A stretch of 39,761 nucleotides of DNA, taken from NCBI GenBank assembly GCA_944383385.1, contig CALWPI010000004.1, positions 1 to 39,761 of the forward strand. Reading direction: 5' to 3'. Origin of the DNA: an uncultured Clostridia bacterium (lineage in GTDB: Bacteria; Bacillota; Clostridia; Christensenellales; UBA1242). Made by a program: the position numbers and the translations under genes. Under the pieces are notes generated by a model. That model searched no databases. It saw only the letters and a list, made by a program, of their open reading frames with translations, and was not told the DNA's origin. Positions 8,430 through 16,656 of this stretch are shown here, in pieces; position 1 is the stretch's first letter, and every line of letters begins with the position of its first letter.

Positions 8430-9755
8430 TTAATCTTTACAGACAGTTCCGTAAAGCATATTTTTTTCTAATTTATTTACTAAAATGTTATAGAATTTAC
8501 CAGGTTTGATATCGCTATTTTCAACAATAACACTTTTACCGCAATCCAAGGTGCAAATTGTATTTGTGCCTTTTTTTTCTGTACATAGCGCTTTGTATCT
8601 ATTTCCAACATATGTTTTAGATTGATTTTGAATAATTTGTCGTGATAATTTTAGCAATCTATTGACCCTGTCATGTTTTGTCTTATCGTCGATTTGACCT
8701 TCCATTTTGCTTGCAGGAGTGCCTGCACGTGGGCTATACATAAACGCAAAAACACCACTATATCCCACATCTTTTACTAAATTGTATGTGTCCATAAATT
8801 CTTCTTCAGTTTCAGTAGGAAAACCAACAATTATGTCGGTTGTTATTTTTGCATCACTTATTTTTTGTTTTATGGCATCTATAAGTGATTTATAGTGTTC
8901 AATTGTATATCTTCTGTTCATTAGTTTTAGTATTCTATTGTTGCCAGATTGAACAGGTAAATGAATAGTATGACTAATGTGTTTTGAATTGGCAATCACG
9001 TCAATGACTTCACAAGACAAATCTTTTGGATGAGATGTCATAAATTTTAGAACATAATCACCCTCAATTTTGTCTAACTCTTTTAGTAGATTTGCAAAGG
9101 TAATATTTTTGTCGTCTATATCGTTGCCATAACTATTTACATTTTGACCTAATAAGGTAATAGTCGCATAACCTTCGCTTACAAGCTCTTTTACCTCACA
9201 TATTATGTCATCAAAGTTTCGTGATATTTCACGACCTCTAACATATGGTACAATACAGTATGTGCAAAAGTTGTTGCAACCGTACATTATATTGACCCAT
9301 GCATTATAACCACTTGTTCTATATAGTGGCACATGTTCATTGATTTGTTCTGTTTTGTCCCAAAGTTCAAAAATTTTCTTTTTGTCTTTTTTATATCTTA
9401 AAAGATAATTTTGAAATTCACTTAAATTATGTGTGCCAAAGACAATGCTTACTTGTGGATATTTTTCTTTAATCAAATCTGCCCTTGCCTTTTGTTGTGT
9501 CATACAACCACATACTGCAATTATCAAATCGGGTTTTAGTTTTTTTAATTTTTTAGTAGCACCAATATTTCCCAATACTTTTGTCTCTGCTCCGTCTCTA
9601 ATTGCGCAGGTGTTGAAGACGATAATGTCAGCATCCTTTTCGTCATCACAAGAAGTGTATCCCATATCTTCCAGCATACCAGCAATTTTTTCACTTTCAT
9701 GAACATTCATTTGGCAGCCGTAAGTATTAATTTTGTAGTAAAGTTTTTTCTCCAT
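8430..9755 (-). CDS. miaB: MiaB, tRNA-2-methylthio-N6-dimethylallyladenosine synthase
   Basis: Radical-SAM methylthiotransferase acting on i6A37 made by MiaA. It has 441 residues. The N-terminal UPF0004 domain holds the auxiliary-cluster cysteines Cys14, Cys50 and Cys84. The radical-SAM motif CxxxCxxC is Cys160, Cys164, Cys167 (YGCNNFCTYC), and a TRAM-like RNA-binding domain occupies the last 65 residues or so. The MiaB-type motif NTYGCQMN and MYGCNNFC separate it from RimO, which is also in this window. Shine-Dalgarno GGGGAG lies about six bases before the ATG. It is the first gene of its operon, behind a strong promoter at 9791-9819. Confidence 0.96.
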   Translation of the reverse strand: MEKKLYYKINTYGCQMNVHESEKIAGMLEDMGYTSCDDEKDADIIVFNTCAIRDGAETKVLGNIGATKKLKKLKPDLIIAVCGCMTQQKARADLIKEKYPQVSIVFGTHNLSEFQNYLLRYKKDKKKIFELWDKTEQINEHVPLYRTSGYNAWVNIMYGCNNFCTYCIVPYVRGREISRNFDDIICEVKELVSEGYATITLLGQNVNSYGNDIDDKNITFANLLKELDKIEGDYVLKFMTSHPKDLSCEVIDVIANSKHISHTIHLPVQSGNNRILKLMNRRYTIEHYKSLIDAIKQKISDAKITTDIIVGFPTETEEEFMDTYNLVKDVGYSGVFAFMYSPRAGTPASKMEGQIDDKTKHDRVNRLLKLSRQIIQNQSKTYVGNRYKALCTEKKGTNTICTLDCGKSVIVENSDIKPGKFYNILVNKLEKNMLYGTVCKD

Positions 9756-9790
9756 ATTCTCCCCAAGGTTGTAAATTAGTAGTACATAAT

Positions 9791-9819
9791 ATTATAAAAT
9801 ATAATATTTATTATATCAA
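9791..9819 (-). promoter_or_regulatory. Promoter of the miaB-mutS-mutL-miaA operon
   Basis: On the minus strand TTGATA (9814-9819), a 17-base spacer and a perfect TATAAT (9791-9796). The predicted start is near 9784, giving a leader of about 28 bases with the GGGGAG site. Confidence 0.75.
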
Positions 9820-9912
9820 GACTTTTTTTATCTTTGTATTATATCGTATGAGAAATGTTATTTTACATAAAATACATTTAGAATAGACAATTGCCAAAAG
9901 GATATATTTGCT

Positions 9913-9941
9913 TTTACAAAAAATGGTAATTTTGGTATCAA
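9913..9941 (+). promoter_or_regulatory. Candidate promoter of the penicillin-binding protein gene
   Basis: TTTACA (9913-9918), a 17-base spacer ending in TGG, then TATCAA (9936-9941). The TG extension could compensate for the weak -10. It is divergent from the miaB promoter in the same intergenic region, which holds nothing else recognisable. Confidence 0.5.
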
Positions 9942-9984
9942 ACATAAAAACTTATTTTATATAGAGAATTTGTGTGGAGAACTT

Positions 9985-12333
9985 ATGAGTAAAACAAAAA
10001 AGGTCATTTTTATAATATTTTTGATAACGATAATATTGAGTATTTTTATAATGGTTTGTGGCATTTTATATTACAATAATGTCACAAACAATATAGATAT
10101 TTCCAAAAACAGTCTAATATTATTACAAAACGAGACAAAATTGTATGATGTAAATAATGATGAAATTTCATCAATTTCGACCATAAATCGTAAAATGATA
10201 AATATTGATGATGTTCCAGAAATATTAAAAAATGCTTTCATAAGTATTGAAGATAAAGAGTTTTATTCTCATAATGGTATCAATTATAAACGAATTATAG
10301 GTGCAATAATTAGCAATATTAAGGCTGGTTCATTTGTGCAAGGCGCGAGTACAATTACACAACAATTAGCAAAGAACACACATTTATCTAGTGACAAAAC
10401 TATTGAAAGAAAATTAAAAGAAATTGCGCTTGCAAAAAAGATAGAAAGTACATATTCAAAAGATGAGATTCTTGAAATGTATCTCAATGCAATTTATTTT
10501 GGTAGTGGTTGTTATGGTGTTGCAAGTGCTAGTCAATATTATTTTGATAAATCGCTTAATGAACTGGATATTGCAGAGTGTGCAACACTTGCTGGAATTA
10601 TCAAGTCTCCTGCCACATATTCTCCAATATATCATCCTGACAAATGTATTGAGCGAAGAAATCTTGTATTAAATGAAATGGTAAAAGACGGTGTTATATC
10701 AAATGAACAATATAGTATTGCGATTTCAAAGCCAATCATTGCAAGTACTAACGAAGTCATTACACCATATAATCTATATTATCGATATGTGATAAATGAG
10801 GTTTGTTCTATTCTTGATATTGATGATAAAGAAATTGGTAGTATGGGACTCAAAATCGCAACATATTTTGACCAAGATATTCAGGATTGCTTAATTGATA
10901 CTATTGAAAATGAAGATTATTATATAGAAAATGCTAATGGTATTGTGGCTGATAGTTTGGGTATAGTTATTGACAATAATACTTTTGGGGTTAATGCAAT
11001 TGCCGGTAGGTCACAGTACGATTTAGTTAATTTTAATAGACAACCTGGTAGTGCAATAAAACCTATTTTAGTTTATTCCCCTGCACTGGAAAATAATGTA
11101 ATTGGTATTGACACTCAAATATTAGATGAAGAAATTGATTATGATGGGTACAAGCCTCAAAATGTTGGAGGATACCATGGGTATGTCTCTGCTAGTTATT
11201 CTGTTGCAAAGAGCCTAAATATACCAGCTATCAAAATTATGAAAATGACTGGAATTGACAAATGTAAAGAGATGGCAAAAGATTGTGGTGTCACTTTTGA
11301 TGAGAAAGACACTGGCCTTGCCATTGCTCTTGGAGGATTCACAAATGGAATTACGCTACAAGAATTGTGCAACACTTACTTGCCTTATAGTAACCAAGGA
11401 TATTATTCTCCTAGTCATTTTGTACGACGAATAGAAGCAAAAAATGGTATGGTCATATATGACGACAGCATTAATGCAAAAACTAAAATAATGGGAGATG
11501 ACACAGCATTTCTCATGACAGATATGCTTATCGAAGGTGTGCAAAATGGTACGTCAAAAAGACTAGCATCACTTCCATATCAAGTTGCAGGCAAAACAGG
11601 AACAGTTGCTATTCCCCATACAAATAATAATACAGATGCTATAAGCATTGCTTATACGACAAAACATACAATGGGTGTTTGGATGGGTAATTATGACGGT
11701 AAGAACAATTCGTATTTGCCAAGCAATGTCAATGGTGGTACAATGCCAACTTCCGTAATCAAAGATGTTTTCAGCAATATTTATAGTAATAATCATCCAA
11801 GTGATTTCGCCATTCCAGACTCTGTGTCAAAGGTTGAAATTGATACGTTGAGTTTGGATAGAAATCACGAAGTTCGTCTAGCAACTGATATTACGCCTGA
11901 TAGATACAAAAAAGAGACTTTTGTAGCAAATAGATATTATCCAAGTGCAACAACAAGTCTATATAATACTTGTGATTATTCTTCTTTTAGTGTCGAAAAC
12001 AAAGGTACAAGCAATTATATTTATTTTGAGCCACAAGATTATTTGGATTATAAAATAATTAAAAAATATCCAAATGGACAAGAATATATGTTGAAACTTA
12101 TACAAAATACTAGCAGTACTATTGAGATAGCTGACAATGACATTTCTCCAAATACACGATATGAATATGTTTTGCAGTATTATAATTTGGTTGATAATAA
12201 TTGGCATGATGCAACATTTGTAAACATAATTACACAAAAAGAAGAAAAGATATTTGACAATATAATTCAAAATCAAAATAAAGAAAATAAAAATATAGCA
12301 AGTCAAGACAATTTATTTGCATGGTATTATTAA
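9985..12333 (+). CDS. Class A penicillin-binding protein (glycosyltransferase/transpeptidase)
   Basis: Bifunctional peptidoglycan synthase polymerising and cross-linking glycan at the outer face of the membrane. The ATG at 9985 is chosen because GGAG lies five bases upstream; an in-frame TTG at 9970 falls before that site. This gives 782 residues. A membrane anchor spans about 7-30. The GT51 domain has the catalytic Glu89 in IEDKEFYSHNG, the QGASTITQQLAKN motif near 119-131, and the KIxEIALA helix region. The transpeptidase has Ser356-x-x-Lys359 (GSAIKP), Ser410-x-Asn412 and KTGT at 537-540. The C-terminal ~120 residues look like a fibronectin-type extension. It resembles PBP1A/2c types. Odd placement: it is a lone plus-strand gene between recA and miaB, where rny and spoVS are often found in relatives. 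Confidence 0.93.
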   Translation: MSKTKKVIFIIFLITIILSIFIMVCGILYYNNVTNNIDISKNSLILLQNETKLYDVNNDEISSISTINRKMINIDDVPEILKNAFISIEDKEFYSHNGINYKRIIGAIISNIKAGSFVQGASTITQQLAKNTHLSSDKTIERKLKEIALAKKIESTYSKDEILEMYLNAIYFGSGCYGVASASQYYFDKSLNELDIAECATLAGIIKSPATYSPIYHPDKCIERRNLVLNEMVKDGVISNEQYSIAISKPIIASTNEVITPYNLYYRYVINEVCSILDIDDKEIGSMGLKIATYFDQDIQDCLIDTIENEDYYIENANGIVADSLGIVIDNNTFGVNAIAGRSQYDLVNFNRQPGSAIKPILVYSPALENNVIGIDTQILDEEIDYDGYKPQNVGGYHGYVSASYSVAKSLNIPAIKIMKMTGIDKCKEMAKDCGVTFDEKDTGLAIALGGFTNGITLQELCNTYLPYSNQGYYSPSHFVRRIEAKNGMVIYDDSINAKTKIMGDDTAFLMTDMLIEGVQNGTSKRLASLPYQVAGKTGTVAIPHTNNNTDAISIAYTTKHTMGVWMGNYDGKNNSYLPSNVNGGTMPTSVIKDVFSNIYSNNHPSDFAIPDSVSKVEIDTLSLDRNHEVRLATDITPDRYKKETFVANRYYPSATTSLYNTCDYSSFSVENKGTSNYIYFEPQDYLDYKIIKKYPNGQEYMLKLIQNTSSTIEIADNDISPNTRYEYVLQYYNLVDNNWHDATFVNIITQKEEKIFDNIIQNQNKENKNIASQDNLFAWYY

Positions 12334-12358
12334 AAAAAGGACAATTTGTCCTTTTTTT
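12332..12358. terminator. Bidirectional terminator filling the gap between the PBP gene and recA
   Basis: A7-GGACA-ATT-TGTCC-T7 forms a hairpin with A/T runs on both sides. It overlaps the stop codons of both convergent genes, whose ends are 23 bases apart, so a single hairpin serves both. Confidence 0.85.
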
Positions 12359-13346
12359 AGTGAATGCCATAGTGCTCTTTGACTTTGTCTTCAATTTCAT
12401 GTAAAACATCTGGATGTGCAGTTAGATAGTTTTTTGCATTTTCCTTTCCTTGTGCAATTTTTTCACCATTATATGAGTACCACGCACCAGATTTTTCCAT
12501 TATACCACATTCTGTTGCAAGGTCGACAACACAACCTTCGTTGCTAATGCCCTTGCCATACATAATATCAAATTCTGCTTGTTTGAATGGTGGTGCCATT
12601 TTATTTTTAACAATCTTGACACGTGTTCTACTACCGGTAAAGTCATTACCGTCTTTAATGGTATCGACTTTTCTTACGTCCATTCTAATGCTACTATAAA
12701 ATTTTAGTGCTTTACCACCAGTTGTTGTTTCTGGATTGCCAAACATAACCCCAACTTTTTCACGCAGTTGATTGATAAATATAACAACTGCTTTGCTCTT
12801 ACTTGTCACAGCAGTCAATTTCCTTAATGCTTGACTCATTAGACGTGCTTGTAGTCCTACATGACTATCGCCCATTTCCCCGTCAATTTCGGCTTTTGGT
12901 GTCAATGCAGCAACACTGTCAACAACGACAATGTCAACAGCACCACTTCTAACTAATGTTTCTACAATTTCAAGTGCTTGCTCACCTGTGTCTGGTTGGC
13001 TTACATACAAGTCATCAATATTAACCCCCAATTGTTCTGCATAATTTGGGTCAAGTGCATGTTCGGCGTCAACAAATGCTGCTGTCCCACCCATTTTTTG
13101 TGCTTCAGCAAGTATGTGTAATGACACTGTTGTTTTACCACTACTTTCTGGTCCATATATTTCAATTATTCTGCCACGAGGGACACCACCAATACCCAAA
13201 GCAATATCAAGTGATAGGCAACCCGTAGGTATGACTTCTACACTTTGTCTTTCTTCATTGCCCAGTCTCATAATAGAACCTTTGCCATATTGTTTCTCTA
13301 TTTGTAATATGGCTTGGTCTAGCATTTTCTTTTTATTCTCATCCAT
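12357..13346 (-). CDS. recA: RecA recombinase
   Basis: Forms ATP-dependent filaments on single-stranded DNA for homologous recombination and triggers LexA cleavage. It has 329 residues, with Walker A GPESSGKT at 65-72, the DAEHALDP motif near 93-100, L1/L2 DNA-binding loops ([30 protein letters not shown]) and the INQLREK region. It ends at HYGIH and lacks the long acidic tail of E. coli RecA (352 residues), so that part of C-terminal autoregulation is probably absent. AAGGAG lies about nine bases before the ATG. Its own promoter and SOS box sit between it and cinA. Confidence 0.98.
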   Translation of the reverse strand: MDENKKKMLDQAILQIEKQYGKGSIMRLGNEERQSVEVIPTGCLSLDIALGIGGVPRGRIIEIYGPESSGKTTVSLHILAEAQKMGGTAAFVDAEHALDPNYAEQLGVNIDDLYVSQPDTGEQALEIVETLVRSGAVDIVVVDSVAALTPKAEIDGEMGDSHVGLQARLMSQALRKLTAVTSKSKAVVIFINQLREKVGVMFGNPETTTGGKALKFYSSIRMDVRKVDTIKDGNDFTGSRTRVKIVKNKMAPPFKQAEFDIMYGKGISNEGCVVDLATECGIMEKSGAWYSYNGEKIAQGKENAKNYLTAHPDVLHEIEDKVKEHYGIH

Positions 13347-13365
13347 TTTGTAAAAGACTCCTTAT

Positions 13366-13379
13366 CAAACATTTGTTTT
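13366..13379 (-). promoter_or_regulatory. LexA operator (SOS box) of recA
   Basis: Minus-strand AAAACAAATGTTTG differs by one base from the lexA operator and is identical to the 14-mer near ruvC. It lies immediately downstream of the predicted transcription start and upstream of the AAGGAG site, where bound LexA would block initiation or early elongation. Confidence 0.8.
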
Positions 13380-13387
13380 ATAAATAT

Positions 13388-13415
13388 ATTATATACTATC
13401 TCTAATAAAACTCAA
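13388..13415 (-). promoter_or_regulatory. recA promoter inside the cinA 3' end
   Basis: On the minus strand TTGAGT (13410-13415), a 16-base spacer and a perfect TATAAT (13388-13393). It lies within the last codons of cinA, whose stop is at 13389. The predicted start near 13381 is followed by the SOS box, so recA can be induced independently of cinA. Confidence 0.7.
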
Positions 13416-14624
13416 ATCATTTTGTTTAAGTTTTTTAATTAAATAGAACATACTTGTTTTGCTGACACTTTCTATAATTTGTTCATGAGTACCAATAAAT
13501 GTATTTTTATATACATGTATACCTGCATTGTCTCCAACGGCAATACTGTATGATTTGTTCCTTGGATTGAATTCTGTGTCCCCAGCAGTTACTAGTACCA
13601 AATCAGCATTTGTGACTTCAAGCATACCAGCTCCAATTTCGTAAGCCATTTCTGGACTATTGCAGGCGTAATTGCTGAGTACTCCATTGTCGACCTTTGC
13701 CCTATCATGTTTTGATTTGTTGGTATTACAGACGACACCGTCAACAATATATTTGCTTGCCTCAATATCACATGCAAGGAGCCCGGCCATAACATTACCT
13801 CCTGTAATACATTCAGCAATGGCAATTTTTTTGTTTTGTAGTTTCAGTAAATCTAGTGCACTTTTATAGATGCTGACATCTTCATTTGCATAAATATATT
13901 TATTTAGTCGTTCATATATTTTTTGAATAAACTTATCAATAATCTCACCACTCAATGATTTGTTGTATCTTACAACAATGCCGACTTCAAGGTCTTGAGG
14001 ATATGTTGTAATAAGTATTTTGTATTTGTTTGATAACAAATCTTTGAGTAATGACAAAATGTCTTTTTCTACAATACCAAAAGTTTTGATATTATATGCC
14101 AAATATTCAAGTGAAAAACTTTCAAGTAATATTGGCAGTACAGAATAGTTATACATCTTGGATACCATTAGAATATCATTAGGCAAAAAGAGTATTGATT
14201 TTTCGTTGTTTCTTATAAAAAATCCTTGCATTGGACCATTAGAATTGATTATTACACGACTATTTTCTGGCAAATAATACTCATTTTCGTGTTCTAATAA
14301 TACAGGTTGTCCTTGTTTTTTATAATAGTTTTGTACAGCATTGATTGCCACATTGTTTTGGACTAGTTCGGTGTCGTAATAGTTAGCAATTGCTTTTTTA
14401 ATATTTACATTTTTGACACTAGACTTTTCTCCCAAAATGACAACCAAATTGTCTTTGCTGTCTTCAATTTCTGATAATATTTCATTAGGAGCATTTTGTA
14501 TTGTATTGATGCGCGAAAAAGTGATGCCACTTTCAAGTAGTCTTTTAGATAAGTATTGAATAGTATTATCACTTTTTTTGCCAAGTAGTACGTCACTACT
14601 TGGAACGATACAAGTTGCCCTCAT
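13389..14624 (-). CDS. cinA: CinA-family protein with degenerate active sites
   Basis: Position (pgsA-cinA-recA, conserved in Firmicutes), length (411 residues) and domain order identify CinA: an N-terminal MoCF/COG1058-like domain (about 1-170), a middle domain, and a C-terminal PncC-like nicotinamide-nucleotide amidase domain (about 255-400). The motifs are eroded. The GTELLLG strand reads SSDVLLG and the GGLGPT loop is gone. In the amidase domain, AESCTGG reads AECITGG, putting Cys at the catalytic Ser position. The Lys of YSNxxK survives (NTNKSK), while TGIAGP is replaced by VTAGDT. It could be a Cys-dependent enzyme or an inactive structural protein. Its ATG directly follows the pgsA stop (TAAATG), with AAGGGG upstream. 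The symbol rests on context and remote similarity. Confidence 0.8.
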   Translation of the reverse strand: MRATCIVPSSDVLLGKKSDNTIQYLSKRLLESGITFSRINTIQNAPNEILSEIEDSKDNLVVILGEKSSVKNVNIKKAIANYYDTELVQNNVAINAVQNYYKKQGQPVLLEHENEYYLPENSRVIINSNGPMQGFFIRNNEKSILFLPNDILMVSKMYNYSVLPILLESFSLEYLAYNIKTFGIVEKDILSLLKDLLSNKYKILITTYPQDLEVGIVVRYNKSLSGEIIDKFIQKIYERLNKYIYANEDVSIYKSALDLLKLQNKKIAIAECITGGNVMAGLLACDIEASKYIVDGVVCNTNKSKHDRAKVDNGVLSNYACNSPEMAYEIGAGMLEVTNADLVLVTAGDTEFNPRNKSYSIAVGDNAGIHVYKNTFIGTHEQIIESVSKTSMFYLIKKLKQNDLSFIRDSI

Positions 14625-15347
14625 TTATTCCCCTTCTTTATTATTATCTTCTGTATTTGATTTATTATCAGTTTGTTTTGTTGTTTGCTCTGAAATATTT
14701 TCATCTTTTTGTGGTTCAATAACTGTTTTGTTGTCATCTTCCACTAATGCTTGTTTATTTCTTACAATATATCTAACACCACTGTAAATTGTTAAAATTG
14801 TTGTCACAATGAGCAATATATCAAATATTATCTGTAATACTTGCATTGTAATATATAATGAGTGGTCTGTTTGGACAGTATCACCACTAATTGTGTTTAT
14901 ATAATTGATTACAAACCCTAAAATAATTGAAACATATGTAAAGTTCGCTTTGACTTTCCCTGCCATGTCAGCCGCAATAACAATGTTTTTTGCGGCAGCA
15001 ACTTGACGCAATGCACTAACGATAAAGTCACGCAAAATCATGATAAACAAGAAAATAATGCCATATGGATGAGTTATTGTTTGGTCAACAACTAAAACAA
15101 GCACACCTGTTGTGCACAAAATCTTGTCTGCAATAGAATCTAGAAATTTGCCAAGAGTGGTTACTTGATTGTTTTTTCTTGCTAAATAACCATCTAAAAA
15201 GTCAGTAAATTCAGCAAATAGGAATACAACAAAAGCAATGATTTTGCCAATTCCAAAAGGAATAAATGTTGCTAAATAAAAGAATAAAAATACTGGCAAC
15301 AACAATATTCTTACAATTGATATTTTATTTGGTGTGTTCATCTTCAT
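14625..15347 (-). CDS. pgsA: PgsA, CDP-diacylglycerol-glycerol-3-phosphate 3-phosphatidyltransferase
   Basis: Makes phosphatidylglycerophosphate, the committed step to phosphatidylglycerol, in the membrane. The CDP-alcohol phosphotransferase signature is perfect: Asp49, Asp52-Gly, Ala-Arg57, Gly66, Asp70 and Asp74. Several membrane helices flank it. At 240 residues it is longer than usual (about 185-195) because of a hydrophilic Asn/Asp/Glu/Thr-rich tail from about residue 200. AAGGAG lies about seven bases before the ATG, which is inside the end of rimO (23-base overlap). The operon order ftsK-rimO-pgsA-cinA matches Firmicutes relatives. Confidence 0.94.
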   Translation of the reverse strand: MKMNTPNKISIVRILLLPVFLFFYLATFIPFGIGKIIAFVVFLFAEFTDFLDGYLARKNNQVTTLGKFLDSIADKILCTTGVLVLVVDQTITHPYGIIFLFIMILRDFIVSALRQVAAAKNIVIAADMAGKVKANFTYVSIILGFVINYINTISGDTVQTDHSLYITMQVLQIIFDILLIVTTILTIYSGVRYIVRNKQALVEDDNKTVIEPQKDENISEQTTKQTDNKSNTEDNNKEGE

Positions 15348-16656
15348 ATATTTCTCCTTCTAAATCATACCAATCGACAATAGATGTGATTTTGACTTTG
15401 TATCTATTACCTACAACCAAGTTAGGATTCTTAACATATATCACATTATCAACATCAGGACATTGATATTGAGACCTACATACAGCAACTCCTTCTTGAA
15501 TGCTATCAACAACGACATCATAAATTTTGTCAATTTTTTCTAAATTCTTTTCAGTTACTACTTCTCTTTGCAATTTTGCAATATTTTTTAGTCGCATTCG
15601 TTTTATGAAATTAGGTACTTGATGGCTGAATGTACTTGCTCGCGTCCCCTCTTCCCTAGAATAGATAAAAAATCCAACATGGTCAAGTGCATATGTAGCA
15701 ACAAATTCTTTTAGTTCCTTGAATCGTTTTCTGTTTTCTCCCGGTAAACCAATTATAAATGTTGTACGTATAGCAATATCTGGAATTTTTTCACGCATTT
15801 TTTCAATAAGAGAAATTGTTTGTTCTTTTGTATTTCTCCTATTCATCTTTTTTAGGATTTGATTATTTACATGTTGCAAAGGCATGTCTATATATTTGCA
15901 TACCTTATCATTATTTGCAATCTCATTAATGAGTTCGTCATCAATTTCTTCAGGATAACAATACAGCAATCTAATTTGTTCCAAACCTTTTATTTTTGAT
16001 AATTCTTTGATAAGAGCGACTAACGAATGTTTTTTGTATAAATCAATACCATATCTTGTGACATCTTGTCCAACTAAAATTATTTCTTTAACACCCTTTT
16101 TCACAAGTTCTTTTGCTTCATCAACAAGATTCTCAATAGGTGTACTTTTGAATCTTCCTCGAATGTACGGAATAGTACAATATGCGCAAAAGTTATTACA
16201 TCCTTCACTTATTTTCAAATAAGAATAGTGATTTGGTGTTGTAAGAATACGTGATTGATTTGCACGCAATTTATCTTTATCTGCTTGGAATAGATTGCTA
16301 ATAATGTCAATTATTTTGTCATTATCACAAACGTTAATATATCTATCTACTTCGGGAATTGCTTGTTTAATTTCTTCAAATTTGTAATCTGGAAGACATC
16401 CGGTTACAATTATTTTTTTGTTAGTATCTTTTTTCAATTCCAACATTTCTAGGATTGTATCAATGCTTTCAACACGTGCGCTTTCAATAAATGCACATGT
16501 GTTTATGATAATGATATCAGCACTCTTTGCATCATTAGTAAAAGTGAAACCATAATCTTTTAAGAGTGCCATTATGTGTTCTAAATCTACACGATTTTTA
16601 TCACAACCAAGAGAAACAAATCCTATTGTCTTTTGTATTAATTCATCTTTTGTCAT
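15325..16656 (-). CDS. rimO: RimO-type radical-SAM methylthiotransferase
   Basis: RimO methylthiolates an aspartate of ribosomal protein S12. The 443-residue protein has UPF0004 cysteines Cys18 (SLGCDKNRVD, the RimO signature), Cys54 and Cys87. The radical-SAM cysteines are Cys153, Cys157 and Cys160 (GCNNFCAYC), followed by IPYIRGRFKS, typical of RimO. A C-terminal TRAM domain is present. It starts inside the ftsK stop (TAATG, one-base overlap) and overlaps pgsA by 23 bases. The assignment is separated from MiaB by the SLGCDKN and RGRFKS motifs and by the ftsK-rimO-pgsA context. Confidence 0.94.
   Translation of the reverse strand: MTKDELIQKTIGFVSLGCDKNRVDLEHIMALLKDYGFTFTNDAKSADIIIINTCAFIESARVESIDTILEMLELKKDTNKKIIVTGCLPDYKFEEIKQAIPEVDRYINVCDNDKIIDIISNLFQADKDKLRANQSRILTTPNHYSYLKISEGCNNFCAYCTIPYIRGRFKSTPIENLVDEAKELVKKGVKEIILVGQDVTRYGIDLYKKHSLVALIKELSKIKGLEQIRLLYCYPEEIDDELINEIANNDKVCKYIDMPLQHVNNQILKKMNRRNTKEQTISLIEKMREKIPDIAIRTTFIIGLPGENRKRFKELKEFVATYALDHVGFFIYSREEGTRASTFSHQVPNFIKRMRLKNIAKLQREVVTEKNLEKIDKIYDVVVDSIQEGVAVCRSQYQCPDVDNVIYVKNPNLVVGNRYKVKITSIVDWYDLEGEIYEDEHTK

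Noticed and set aside
9970-9984. Upstream TTG start for the penicillin-binding protein
   Set aside because: It lies before the GGAG site that fits the ATG at 9985, so the site would be inside the gene rather than upstream.
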